Source: Prochlorococcus marinus bv. HNLC2 | GTDB lineage: Bacteria; Cyanobacteriota; Cyanobacteriia; PCC-6307; Cyanobiaceae | Length of the DNA stretch: 64,000 nucleotides | Reading direction: 5' to 3' | NCBI GenBank assembly: GCA_000218745.1 | Contig: GL947595.1 | Span: 63,034-127,033 of the forward strand | Position numbers and translations under genes: made by a program | The notes under the pieces: generated by a model | Seen by the model: the letters and a program-made list of their open reading frames with translations, nothing else | What the model was told of the DNA's origin: nothing | Database searches by the model: none | Shown: positions 41,494-51,093 of the stretch, in pieces | Position numbering within the stretch: the stretch's first letter is position 1 | How the letters are laid out: each line of letters opens with the position of its first letter

Positions 41494-42027
41494 ATGGACT
41501 TTTCTCAAGAATCATTAAATCAAGATGAAATAAATGATTACAAGACCATTGAGCAAACAATGGAAAAACTCCCTGATGGTGCTAGAAGGCTGGCCGCTCA
41601 ACTTACCACTAACGCAAATTTTGATTCTCTTTGGAATGTATTGACTGATTATGATCGTCTTAATCTTTTCATCCCAAATCTCATATCAAGTAAAACTCTT
41701 TTTAGAAATGAAAATAATTTTCATCTCAAGCAAATTGGTTCTCAAGATTTTTTAGGGATTAAATTTTCTGCTGAAGTTTTTCTAGATTTATATGAAGAAA
41801 AAGAACTTGGTCTTATAAAGTTTAAATTAATTAAGGGAGATTTCCGAAGATTTGAGGGTAGTTGGCAAATTCAGTCTATGAATAATTCTGTAAAAAATTC
41901 TTTAATTTATGATTTAACTGTAAAAGGATGTCAATGGATGCCCATCGCAATGATAGAAAAAAGATTAAAAAGAGATCTAAGTGAAAACCTAATAGCTGTT
42001 GATAAACAAGCCAGGCTTTCACTTTAG
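41494..42027 (+). CDS. SRPBCC/START-like (COQ10-type cyclase/dehydrase) protein
   Basis: About 177 aa from the ATG at 41494. The domain from residue ~30 on (ARRLAAQLTTNANFDSLWNVLTDYDRLNLFIPNLISS) matches the polyketide cyclase / COQ10 START-like fold, which forms a hydrophobic lipid- or quinone-binding pocket. The tail includes WMPIAMIEKRLKRDL. Similar cyanobacterial proteins are often described as ribosome-associated or lipid-binding; the ligand is unknown. It is divergent from petH and precedes tRNA-Glu on the opposite strand. Confidence 0.83.
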   Translation: MDFSQESLNQDEINDYKTIEQTMEKLPDGARRLAAQLTTNANFDSLWNVLTDYDRLNLFIPNLISSKTLFRNENNFHLKQIGSQDFLGIKFSAEVFLDLYEEKELGLIKFKLIKGDFRRFEGSWQIQSMNNSVKNSLIYDLTVKGCQWMPIAMIEKRLKRDLSENLIAVDKQARLSL

Positions 42028-42039
42028 AAATTATTTTGA

Positions 42040-42112
42040 TAGCCCCAAGGGGATTCGAACCCCTGTCGCCTCCGTGAAAGGGAGGTGTCCTAGGCCTCTA
42101 GACGATGGGGCC
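42040..42112 (-). tRNA. trnE: tRNA-Glu (anticodon UUC)
   Basis: A 73-nt cloverleaf on the minus strand. The acceptor stem is GGCCCCA with UGGGGCU, the D arm is TCGTCTAGAGGCCTAGGA, the anticodon stem-loop reads CCTCC-CTTTCAC-GGAGG with TTC anticodon, and the T arm is AGGGG-TTCGAAT-CCCCT. CCA is not encoded. In cyanobacteria this tRNA also supplies glutamate for tetrapyrrole synthesis through glutamyl-tRNA reductase. Confidence 0.97.
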
Positions 42113-42152
42113 AAGTAATAGCATATTAGCTAATTAAAAATTAAGGGGAAAA

Positions 42153-43301
42153 CTAACCTTTCGTCAAGTCCTCTTGATCTTTATTTTGACCTTGCCACAC
42201 AGGAACTGTGAAATGGAAACAAGAACCCTCGTTGATTTCTGATACAACCCATATTCTTCCGCCATGCACTTCAACTATTCTTCTGCATACTGATAAGCCA
42301 ATGCCGAAGCCAGAAGTCTCCTCGGATGTCTGTGGGAGTCTTACCTTGTCTAGGAATATTCTTTGTTGTTCATTCTTAGGAATACCTGGGCCTTTGTCAC
42401 AAATTGTGACTTCAACCCATTGATTGGTTTTGTGAATCATAGTTATTTTTATTGATCCAGCATCTTCTGAAAACTTTAAAGCATTCTCAATCAAATTTAA
42501 AAATACCTGTCTCATTCTTCTTTGATCTGCAAAAACACTTGGTAAATCAGAGGGGATGTCTGTATCAATAACTATTTTTCTTAATCTCCAGAATTTTTCT
42601 AATTCGAGAATTGCTTCCGCCGAGATATTTCCTAGATCGATTTTTTGTGGGTTAAATAATGCTTCCCATCTTGTAGTGCCTACCTCTAGTAGATCTTGAG
42701 ACAAAAGCTCTATTTCTTCTAAACGTCTTTTAATAACCTCTTGAAGTTTTTTTAAATTTATTTGGCCTAGCTTCTGACTTTGTACGGCAAGTGTAGCTGC
42801 AGTTAATGGTGTTCTCAATTCATGAGCGACCATTCTCAATAATCTTTCTTGGGATTCGATTCTTTTAGTTAATGTTTCGTTTTCCTGACGCAATACCAAG
42901 AGCTCATCCTCTAAAAGGATCTCTTTTTGAGTCCTGGTCGTATCAAGTTTTGAAGCTTGAAGATTGATTCCAAGATTTTTAACTAATCTTTCTTGTTTCC
43001 ATCTGGGAAGCCAAGTTCGTAATTGCTTATAAATATTACTTCCTGCAAAGATTTGTTTTGGAGAAGGGGAAACCTTAATTAAAGCTGGTATGGCAACTAA
43101 TCTATGTAACTCTAATAACTCAGGTTGCTCTGTTGGATCAGAAATCTGAAGAGATATTTCAAACTCATGATTATCACTTTCAAGATAATCAACTAATGCG
43201 CGCAAATCACCTCTAGAGAGATGGCCTCTAGATGCAACAAGTATTAATTTTAGCTCTTTTTTATCATTCAAGAGTTTCAAGAAGTGTTGAAAAGCTGTCA
43301 A
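42153..43301 (-). CDS. sasA: Clock-output sensor histidine kinase SasA
   Basis: A 382-aa kinase. Residues 1-~100 form a KaiB-like thioredoxin-fold sensor domain ([25 protein letters not shown]) that binds KaiC. The HisKA domain contains the phosphoacceptor His160 in [17 protein letters not shown]. The HATPase domain follows, with [11 protein letters not shown] (N box), DKGPGIP (G1 box) and [10 protein letters not shown] (G2 box). SasA relays KaiC phase to the regulator RpaA. The kai genes and rpaA are not in the window. A tRNA-Glu gene lies directly downstream, same strand. Confidence 0.96.
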   Translation of the reverse strand: MTAFQHFLKLLNDKKELKLILVASRGHLSRGDLRALVDYLESDNHEFEISLQISDPTEQPELLELHRLVAIPALIKVSPSPKQIFAGSNIYKQLRTWLPRWKQERLVKNLGINLQASKLDTTRTQKEILLEDELLVLRQENETLTKRIESQERLLRMVAHELRTPLTAATLAVQSQKLGQINLKKLQEVIKRRLEEIELLSQDLLEVGTTRWEALFNPQKIDLGNISAEAILELEKFWRLRKIVIDTDIPSDLPSVFADQRRMRQVFLNLIENALKFSEDAGSIKITMIHKTNQWVEVTICDKGPGIPKNEQQRIFLDKVRLPQTSEETSGFGIGLSVCRRIVEVHGGRIWVVSEINEGSCFHFTVPVWQGQNKDQEDLTKG

Positions 43302-43375
43302 TGCTTATAAACACCTTAAGATATTTAAACTAATTTTACAGATAAGCTAAAAAATAGATAGACCTATTTTAAGAA

Positions 43376-43918
43376 ATGGTAGCTATTAATCAAAATAACA
43401 ATATAGATATATCAGGTTTGAACTCGCCAAATCTTTCATTGAATAGTAATTTAAAACGATGGTTCTCTAGAAATATTGGCTCATGGAAATCTGAAAGATC
43501 CTATTTTATGAAAAAGAAAAATAAGAGATATAGTATTTGCATGAATCTAAAAATTGAAGGTTTAACTAATAAAAATGAATGGAAATCTCATTATAAATTT
43601 TCTTGGTCACCATCAGAAAAATATGAATTCTTTAATGAAAATCCTGAATTTAAAGAGTCAGGAGAAATGGAAGCATATTTGAAAGATCATCAGTTAATAA
43701 GAGAAAAGTTTTATCTAAGTGAGAAAAATGGAATATCAAATATTAGACAAGTTGATGAACATGAAATGATTTTTGAATCTTCATATGAAGATTGGTATAT
43801 TCTTGAGCATACTCGACTTATTGATATGGATAATTTCAGATACAGAGTTATTTATTCATGGAATAAAAATATTCTTGAAATAGTAGAAACTCATCATGAG
43901 ACAAGAATAGTTTCATAA
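43376..43918 (+). CDS. CpeS/CpcS-like lipocalin-fold protein (putative bilin lyase-like)
   Basis: A 180-aa protein with no signal or membrane segment. The N-terminal FSRNIGSWKSERSYFMKK and the closing strand YSWNKNILEIVETHHETRI resemble the beginning and end of the beta-barrel in CpeS/CpcS phycobiliprotein lyases and related cyanobacterial families. Prochlorococcus lacks phycobilisomes but keeps a residual phycoerythrin in many strains, so a lyase or a related ligand-binding role is possible. The match is by motif and overall strand pattern only. It is divergent from sasA by about 75 bases. Confidence 0.5.
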   Translation: MVAINQNNNIDISGLNSPNLSLNSNLKRWFSRNIGSWKSERSYFMKKKNKRYSICMNLKIEGLTNKNEWKSHYKFSWSPSEKYEFFNENPEFKESGEMEAYLKDHQLIREKFYLSEKNGISNIRQVDEHEMIFESSYEDWYILEHTRLIDMDNFRYRVIYSWNKNILEIVETHHETRIVS

Positions 43919-44057
43919 ATTCTATTAATAAAATTTAAATCAAAAATAAATAATGTTATCTTTGAATAACTAATAAAAAAATATTAATGATCTTAAAATT
44001 TTTTTCTGGTAAGTTTTTAAGAATAATTTTTTTCCTCTAATTCTTTTAAGTTTATTA

Positions 44058-44417
44058 ATGGATGTCAATTTTCGAAACAATGAGGTTCTTGCAAATAAAA
44101 AACTAATTCCTGCTGATGATAAAGATTTATATCTCTATAAAGGGATGGGTGCTTCATATTTATGTATCGCTGAAAAAGCTGGTGTCGAATTCCCAAAAGC
44201 TCTTGGAGTAGCTACAGCTACTTATGTACAAGTTTTAGAGGGAAAGCACGGAGGACTTATAAAGGAATTGGGAGATACTAAATTAGAGAGAAAGCAATTA
44301 TTTGCAGGTGCAGAATTTCAAATAGTTTCAACCGCAATGAATTATTGCCCTGATAGCATTCCAAAAGATGTATCTCAAAAAGTAAATGATCTGCTTAAAG
44401 ATGATTCAAAGATATAA
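44058..44417 (+). CDS. Conserved hypothetical protein (soluble, 119 aa)
   Basis: A 119-aa soluble protein with a well-formed, low-bias sequence (YKGMGASYLCIAEKAGVEFPKALGVA, QVLEGKHGGLIKELG). It has good codon-level coding character and no membrane segment or signal peptide. I do not recognise a family. It seems to be a helical protein with a conserved-looking central glycine-rich region. It lies between the CpeS-like gene (139 bases upstream) and prs, converging on prs. A housekeeping gene of picocyanobacteria is my guess. Confidence 0.7.
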   Translation: MDVNFRNNEVLANKKLIPADDKDLYLYKGMGASYLCIAEKAGVEFPKALGVATATYVQVLEGKHGGLIKELGDTKLERKQLFAGAEFQIVSTAMNYCPDSIPKDVSQKVNDLLKDDSKI

Positions 44418-44438
44418 AAAAATAATAAAAAGTGATAT

Positions 44439-45434
44439 TTATCTAAACATAGAGCTTACTGAGCTCTCTTCATGAATTCTCCAAATAGCCTCTCCAAGCA
44501 TATTGGCAACAGATAATACTTTTAACTGAGGGAAAACTTCTTTATCAGAGACAGGAATACTGTTAGTTACAATAACTTGTTCAAATAAATCCTTTTTACT
44601 TAGTCTTTCTGTTGATGGAGGAGAGAACACAGCATGTGATGCGCATGCAAAAATTTGTTTAGCTCCCTCTTTACGCAGTAAATTTGCTCCTGAACATATT
44701 GTTCCACCAGTATCTATCATGTCATCAATAAGAATAGCGGTTTTACCTTTTACTTCTCCAATAACTGTTAAACTTTCAGAAATATTATGAGCTGATCTTC
44801 TTTTATCAATAATCGCTAATGGAGCATCTTTCATTAATTTCGCAAATGCTCTAGCTCTAGCCACACCTCCTACATCTGGAGAAACCACTACAATTTCTCC
44901 TAAATTTAGGGATTCGAGATAATCTATTAAAACAGGGGAGCCATAAATATGATCGCATGGAATATCAAAATAACCTTGAATTTGAGCTGAATGTAAATCC
45001 ATTGCAAGTACTCTATCTACACCTGATTTTTCTAATAGATTAGCTGTCAATTTAGCTGTAATTGATTCTCTTCCAGAAGTTTTTCTATCAGCTCTGGCAT
45101 AACCGAAATATGGAATTACAGCTGTAATTTGTCTTGCTGACGCTCTTTTACATGCATCAACCATGATCATGAGTTCCATCAAGCTATCATTGACTGGTGC
45201 ACAAGTAGGTTGAATCAAAAAGACATCACATCCTCTAATTGATTGTTGAATTTGAACATATAGCTCCCCATCCGCAAATCTTTTAGAGACTAAAGGTACA
45301 TTCTTAATTCCTAGATAATTAGCAATCTCCTCTGCTAATTCAGGATTTGAAGTACCACTTACTAACCTAAGTCTGCTATTGCTTAAATTAAAGTTTGGCT
45401 GTTCGTTTTGCACTGCCGTGATAAAACTAGTCAC
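44439..45434 (-). CDS. prs: Ribose-phosphate pyrophosphokinase (PRPP synthetase)
   Basis: A 331-aa enzyme that makes PRPP for nucleotides, His and Trp. The FADGELYVQIQQSIRGCDVFLIQ block, the catalytic His in MDLHSAQIQGYFDIPCDHI, VVSPDVGGVARARAFAK and the PRPP loop AILIDDMIDTGGTIC are all visible. About 240 bp of spacer separates it from the divergent malQ gene. Confidence 0.97.
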   Translation of the reverse strand: MTSFITAVQNEQPNFNLSNSRLRLVSGTSNPELAEEIANYLGIKNVPLVSKRFADGELYVQIQQSIRGCDVFLIQPTCAPVNDSLMELMIMVDACKRASARQITAVIPYFGYARADRKTSGRESITAKLTANLLEKSGVDRVLAMDLHSAQIQGYFDIPCDHIYGSPVLIDYLESLNLGEIVVVSPDVGGVARARAFAKLMKDAPLAIIDKRRSAHNISESLTVIGEVKGKTAILIDDMIDTGGTICSGANLLRKEGAKQIFACASHAVFSPPSTERLSKKDLFEQVIVTNSIPVSDKEVFPQLKVLSVANMLGEAIWRIHEESSVSSMFR

Positions 45435-45682
45435 GAAATTTGCAATTTAAAGTACACATTAATATCGTAGTCTTTAATGTGAAAATGACACAAAAAATTT
45501 CATTCTTAAAGCAAAAACTTCACATCTAGACAAATTTATAATTGATTAGCCAATAAATATATGATCTTACAACAAATAATTAATTTTTTATTTAAGTTTT
45601 TTATTAAATGGTTTGATTTCAAATTTGTGGATATTTATATATATACCTATTAGAAAGTTTAAAAATAAGTAAATTGTTCAAT

Positions 45683-47239
45683 ATGCAACTAGTAGATTCT
45701 TTCCTTTCACAAAGATCACTTGGAATTCTTGTGCATCCTTCATCTATACCTGGTGGGAGTTATTGCGGTACATTTGGAGAAGGTTTAAAGAAGTGGATAA
45801 ATTTATTATCAATTAACAAAATAAGATATTGGCAATTCTTGCCATTAACTCCAGCAGATCAAACAGGGTCCCCTTATAGTTCTCCATCAAGTTTTGCAAT
45901 TAATCCCTGGTTCCTAGATGTTAATGAATTAATTAATAGTGGTTTCATCGCTGAAAACCAAGAAATTTCAAAAATTTCTTCAGAAGGAGCGAAATACGAT
46001 TTCTTTGATTTTAAAATTGCAGACTCTTTATCTGTTTTGATAGAAAATAATATTTTGGATCATTGGAATAATCAATCAGAAATAATCAGAAATAATTTTT
46101 ATAATTGGTGCAAAATTAATCCTTGGGTAGAAGATTATGCTGTCTTTATGGTTTTAAAAGAAGAATTTGATAATAAAGGCTGGTGGGAATGGCCTGAAGT
46201 TTTTAGGCTAAAAGAAGAGGAATCTATAAGAAATTTTATAAATTCAAGAGTGAAAGAAATATTAGTAAAAAAATTATTTCAATGGCATTTAAATCGACAA
46301 TGGATAAACATAAAAAAATATGCTAGTGAAAAAGAGATAAAACTTATTGGAGATCTGCCTTTTTATGTTTCTAAAGATAGCGTTGATGTTTGGAGTAATA
46401 AATCATTATTTTCTGTTTCAAATGAAGGAAACTTAATTTTTCAAAGTGGAGTACCTCCTGATTATTTTTCTTCAACGGGACAATTATGGGGAACACCAGT
46501 TTACTATTGGGCTAAACATCAAAGAACAAAATATGATTGGTGGGTAAAAAGATTTAAGAGACAGTTTGAATTAGTAGATATTCTTAGAGTGGATCACTTT
46601 AGAGCATTCGCAGGATATTGGAGAGTTGATGGTGAAGCTAAGAACGCAATAAATGGCAGTTGGATAAAATCTCCAGGAAAAGAATTGTTGAAAACTATAA
46701 CCAAATCTTTTAAAGTAACAAAACTTCCAATAATTGCAGAAGATTTGGGAGTTATTACAGAAGATGTAATCACTTTAAGAAATAGCTTTGCTTTGCCAGG
46801 AATGAAAATTCTGCAATTTGCATTTGACGGTAATATTGATAACCCCTATTTACCTAAAAATATTCAAGACAAAAATTGTGTGGTTTATACTGGAACCCAT
46901 GATAATTCTACTGCTATTTCTTGGTGGCAAGATTTAGATCAACATAAAAGAATTGAAATTGATCAAACATATGGCTCATCTCATATCCCTCCTTGGAATA
47001 TTATAGAAATTGGCATGAAAACAAATGCTAATTTATTTATAGTACCAATCCAGGATATTCTCTCTTTAGATAATTCTAGTAGGTTAAATACACCTGGTAC
47101 AATAGAAAATAATTGGAAGTGGAAAATAAGAGAATTAAATGAGTTGTTGATTTATTCTTTAGAAAAATACGGAAAACTAGGGAGAGATATATTCAAGAAT
47201 AAATTAATAAATAATTATATATGTATTTGCTTATTTTGA
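45683..47239 (+). CDS. malQ: 4-alpha-glucanotransferase (amylomaltase, GH77)
   Basis: About 518 aa from the ATG at 45683, which begins MQLVDSFLSQRSLGILVHPSSIPG. It moves glucan segments among maltodextrins in glycogen turnover. GH77 motifs are visible: YWQFLPLTPADQTGSPYSSPSSFA, LIGDLPFYVSKDSVDVW, the nucleophile Asp in ILRVDHFRAFAGYW, the acid Glu in IIAEDLGVIT and YTGTHDNST. The upstream spacer is AT-rich without clear signals. It converges on an HTH gene with a short overlap. Confidence 0.96.
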   Translation: MQLVDSFLSQRSLGILVHPSSIPGGSYCGTFGEGLKKWINLLSINKIRYWQFLPLTPADQTGSPYSSPSSFAINPWFLDVNELINSGFIAENQEISKISSEGAKYDFFDFKIADSLSVLIENNILDHWNNQSEIIRNNFYNWCKINPWVEDYAVFMVLKEEFDNKGWWEWPEVFRLKEEESIRNFINSRVKEILVKKLFQWHLNRQWINIKKYASEKEIKLIGDLPFYVSKDSVDVWSNKSLFSVSNEGNLIFQSGVPPDYFSSTGQLWGTPVYYWAKHQRTKYDWWVKRFKRQFELVDILRVDHFRAFAGYWRVDGEAKNAINGSWIKSPGKELLKTITKSFKVTKLPIIAEDLGVITEDVITLRNSFALPGMKILQFAFDGNIDNPYLPKNIQDKNCVVYTGTHDNSTAISWWQDLDQHKRIEIDQTYGSSHIPPWNIIEIGMKTNANLFIVPIQDILSLDNSSRLNTPGTIENNWKWKIRELNELLIYSLEKYGKLGRDIFKNKLINNYICICLF

Positions 47240-47710
47240 TATATTTTTTTCAATATACTTAAATTCAATAATCCTGCTATTTAAATAAAAACTATTCAGT
47301 ACAAATATCGATATTAAAATAATAAAAAAATAAATTAAATTACCTTGCCATGAATTTAAAATATTTAATTTATTAATTACAATATTTTTTTTTGAGATTT
47401 TTTTTATTGGTTTGCGACCTTGATTAGCTAATTTAATAAGTTGATGATTTTTTATTGAAAGACATTCTTCTAATTTTAACAATATTGATCTATTGAAAGG
47501 ATATTTTGGCAGTAAAGACTTATTATTTTTTTCTATGGCTATTAGTGTTGAATTTGGGATTTTTGACAAATCAGATAAATCATCTATTGATAAATTCTTA
47601 GCAATTCTTGCTTCCTTAGTTAAATTTCCAATCTCAATATAGGGATCAGTAATATCTGTATTATTGTTAGTCTTAACATCTGAATTCTTATTCAAATTTA
47701 AAAATCTCAT
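47231..47710 (-). CDS. HTH-domain protein with C-terminal membrane helix (RodZ-like)
   Basis: A 159-aa protein. An N-terminal Cro/C1-type helix-turn-helix (LTKEARIAKNLSIDDLSDLSKIPNSTLIAIEKN) is followed by a basic stretch and one transmembrane helix (YFFIILISIFVLNSFYL). This is the topology of RodZ-like proteins, in which the HTH often binds MreB or a membrane partner rather than DNA. The periplasmic domain is missing or only a few residues long. Function is inferred from architecture only. Confidence 0.65.
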   Translation of the reverse strand: MRFLNLNKNSDVKTNNNTDITDPYIEIGNLTKEARIAKNLSIDDLSDLSKIPNSTLIAIEKNNKSLLPKYPFNRSILLKLEECLSIKNHQLIKLANQGRKPIKKISKKNIVINKLNILNSWQGNLIYFFIILISIFVLNSFYLNSRIIEFKYIEKNISK

Positions 47711-47828
47711 AATTCTAAATCCTTAAAAAAATATTTATTAAATAATTTCAAATCACCTTTTCTTTAAACATCCAAGTGTTATTTTTCCGAAACTAACTAT
47801 TTTCAATTCTAAAACTTTATAACCTAAT

Positions 47829-47856
47829 AAAATTTCTTTTCTTCTTGAGAAATTTT
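47829..47856. repeat. Perfect AT-rich inverted repeat in an intergenic region
   Basis: AAAATTTCT at 47829-47837 and AGAAATTTT at 47848-47856 form a 9-bp stem with a 10-base loop. It lies in the 252-bp spacer between the HTH gene and the ABC1 kinase, both on the minus strand. No T run follows on the minus strand, so a terminator role is not clear. The rest of the spacer shows nothing else. Confidence 0.3.
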
Positions 47857-47962
47857 CATAGTAAGAAATCATCCTATTTTAATGTAAATACTAAATTTGC
47901 TAAATATATTCTAGTAGATTAAATTTATAAAAATAATTTTTAGCATTAGCTGAAAATATAAT

Positions 47963-49620
47963 TTAAACTGGGGATATTATTTTTTTTACCGCATTTTTGG
48001 CTAACTTAATAGGACTAAAGGTTTCTTTCAATAAATTAAATAATTTTTCAGCATCTTCAAACTCTAATTTGTCATCCTTAATGATACTTAGTAAAAGATT
48101 CTTTCTTACTTCGGAACCTTTTTCACTTATAAATAATTTAAAACTAGCATTAGCTACTGGAATTAAATCGGAATTAATATTTACTGAATCCTTAAATAAT
48201 ATATTTAATAAACTTTCTAATTTTTCTAGTTGAATTTTTCCTTTTTTATCGAAAATAACTTCTAAAAGAATATTCACAATTTCATCAGAGTTATCTGTTA
48301 AAAGTTTTTTTGCGATATAAGGATATGCAATATTTATAATTTTAAATCCAGGATCAAGTCTTAAAGCTAATCCTTCTTGACTTACTACGGCTCTAATAAT
48401 TAGTGCAAATCTACTAGGGACTCTAAAGGGATATGAATACATTAACTTTGAAAATTTATCAGTTATCTCCTTAAAGTTAAAATTCCCAACCTCTTTTCCT
48501 AATGAATCCCTAGTACCTCTTTTAAAGGATTAACAAGAACTTCTAAATTTTGATCAGAACTTAAGAAACCTAGTTTCTGGAAATCTTTTGCTAGGAGAAA
48601 AAATTCATTATTTATAAGGTGAACTATAGCTTTTATCAAAGTAAGCCTATCTGAGTCTGAGATGGAGTCCATCATTCCAAAATCGACATAAGCTATGTTT
48701 CCATTTTTTTCATCACCTCCTTTCATTGCAAACATATTGCCTGGATGCGGATCGGCATGAAAATAACCATGTTCAAATAATTGTTGAAGTCCACTAATAA
48801 CTCCAGTTCTTATAAAAGAAGATGGGATTAAACCATTATTTTTTAGTTCATTTCTATCTTTTAATTTTACTCCTTCTATCCAGGAAGTAGTGATTACTTT
48901 TTTTGATGAGATTGCATCTATTACTTTTGGGATAATAACTTGATCATTATTTTTAAAAAGTTTTGCGAATTTTTTTGCATTCTCTGCTTCTTTCTCATAG
49001 TCAATTTCTTCAAATAATGCTTTTCCAAATTCATCTATTATTTCTCCAATACCTACTCCAATATTAAGTGGTAAAAAAGGAGATAAAATATTCGCTAATA
49101 TTTTTAAGATAACAATATCTCTCCTAATAATGAATTCTAAATTAGGTCTTTGTACTTTTACTGCTACGTAACTATTAGGTTTGAATTTAGCTTTGTAAAC
49201 TTGCCCAAGACTGGCTGAGGCTATTGGTTTATTTGGAAATTCTACTAATAAACTTGAAGCTGTATCACCTAATTCATCTTCAATTGTTTTTAAAGCTATT
49301 TTATGATCAAAGGGAGGAAGATCATCCTGTAGTTTTGTTAATTCGGTTAACCAATCCTGCCTTACTAAGTCTGGCCTGGTTGATAAAGCTTGACCTAGCT
49401 TAATGAAACATGGCCCTAGATCTGTAATTATATTAAAAAGATATTTTGATAATTCTTTCTGTGTTTTCTCATTATTACTCGATCCTTGGATAGCAAGCCT
49501 TATTAGGAAAAATATTAAAGTAAGTAAAATATATAAAGTTCTTGGAATTAATATCCATGGTCTTAAAAAGATCCATATAAGATCATTTTTTGGCGAATAT
49601 TGCATTTTTGACTTATTCAT
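47963..49620 (-). CDS. ABC1/UbiB/AarF-family atypical kinase, one frameshift
   Basis: About 552 aa after repair. The atypical-kinase signature reads IKLGQALSTRPDLVRQDW (KxGQ motif), IASASLGQVYKAKF (ATP loop), VAVKVQRPN and FEHGYFHADPHPGNMFAM, then IAYVDFGMMDS. One G is missing in a CCC run (48508-48510): with four, the frame continues LGDSLGKEVGNFNFKEIT into the C-terminal domain (MYSYPFRVPSRFALIIRAV). The C-terminal part is thus intact. These kinases support plastoquinone or lipid metabolism in cyanobacteria; the exact substrate is unknown. Confidence 0.9.
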
Positions 49621-49686
49621 TTGTCTAACAAAAATAAAAAATGAAAATACCCTTTACAACAATTGTATAAGAGTCAATAATACTTT

Positions 49687-51084
49687 ATGAGTATTTCTTC
49701 TTTTCTAAAAAAAAATTTTTTAAATCGCTTTTTTTCCCCTCTCATAATAGAGGCCAAGCGTTGCCCAGAAATATTATAAAATTACTTCGAAAATATCCCG
49801 GTTCCTGGGATTTGCCAGAATTACCAGAATTAGGATCTCCTACAACAGAAAAGGGTTTAGTAGTTGAGGCGCAAAATTATTTTTCAAAAAAGTTCTCTAC
49901 TAATCAATGTTGGTTTGGTGTTAACGGCGCCTCTGGTCTAATTCAATCAGGAATTTTAGCAATGGCTAAGCGCGGAAATTATCTTTTGATGCCAAGAAAT
50001 ATTCATACTTGTGTAATAAAAGCTTGTATTATCGCAAATCTAACCCCAATTCTATTTGATATTGAATATTCAGAAGAAACCGGACATTATCTACCTATTA
50101 CAACAGAATGGTTTAAAAAAGTTCTTAATAATAAGTTATTGAACGATATTCAATTGGCAGGTATTGTTTTAGTTAATCCTTATTATCAAGGATATGCAAG
50201 CGATATAGAATCTCTTATTTATCTTTCACATGAGAGGAATATACCTGTTTTAGTAGATGAGGCTCATGGAGCCTATTTTTTATTTTGTGATAATTATGGA
50301 TTACCAAAATCTGCCGTGAGTTCGAAAGCAGACCTTGTTGTTCATTCATTACATAAATCCCTGAATGGATTAAGTCAAACAGCAATTTTATGGCATAATG
50401 GAACTAAAGTAGAACATGAAAATGTTCAACAAAGTATAAATCTTCTTCAAACTACAAGCCCTAATTCACTTTTGCTATCTTCTTGTGAGGAATCTTTAAA
50501 TGATTGGATTGAAATTAATAGTCTGAGGAATTTTCAAAAGAGAATAAATATCGCAAAAAATACTTTTGATGAATTATTTAAAAGGGGAATTCCCGTTGTT
50601 AGAAATGATGATCCTTTTAAGATTATTCTAAATACAGGATTGTATGGAATTGATGGCTTTTCGGCTGATAAATTTTTTTATGAAAATGGACTTATTGCAG
50701 AATTACCTGAAATGATGACAATAACCTTTGTGCTTGGATTTGCCAAGCAAAAAAATTTTGTAGGTATTTTAGAGAATTTATGGAATAAACTACTTTTAAC
50801 TATTAAACCCCATAAACAATTAAAAAATATAAAGCCACCTTTTAAATCTATACAAATGCCCTTTATCACTCCTTCAGAAGCATGGATGAAAAAGTCTTAT
50901 AAAATTCCTATTAAAGAATCTGTTGGAAAAGTTTGTGCAGAAATTGTTTGTCCATATCCTCCTGGGATTCCCTTTAGTGATTCCTGGAGAAATAATAGAT
51001 CAAGAAAGAGTTGATTGGATTATTGAAAAAGGTAAATATTGCGAAGATCTGTATAATTTCTACATAAAAGTATTAATAACCTAA
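49687..51084 (+). CDS. Orn/Lys/Arg decarboxylase family protein, two compensating frameshifts
   Basis: About 465 aa. A PLP fold-I enzyme of the group III Orn/Lys/Arg decarboxylase type. The N-terminus restores to SHNRGQALPRNIIKLLRKYPG after adding one base near 49729-49739 (T7C4 run). The PLP Lys is in VVHSLHKSLNGLSQTA, with the upstream AGIVLVNPYYQGYASD and DEAHGAYFL. The C-terminus repairs by removing one base near 50970-50975, giving PPGIPLVIPGEII to a TAA at 51084. Net frame is unchanged. It is likely an arginine or lysine decarboxylase for polyamines. cdsA follows nine bases later. Confidence 0.88.
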
Positions 51085-51093
51085 CAATATTTA

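Noticed and set aside
41342-41560. 72-codon minus-strand frame between petH and the START-like gene
   Set aside because: It runs over the start of the START-like gene, is rich in Phe/Lys as expected of random AT-rich DNA, and would crowd two promoters.
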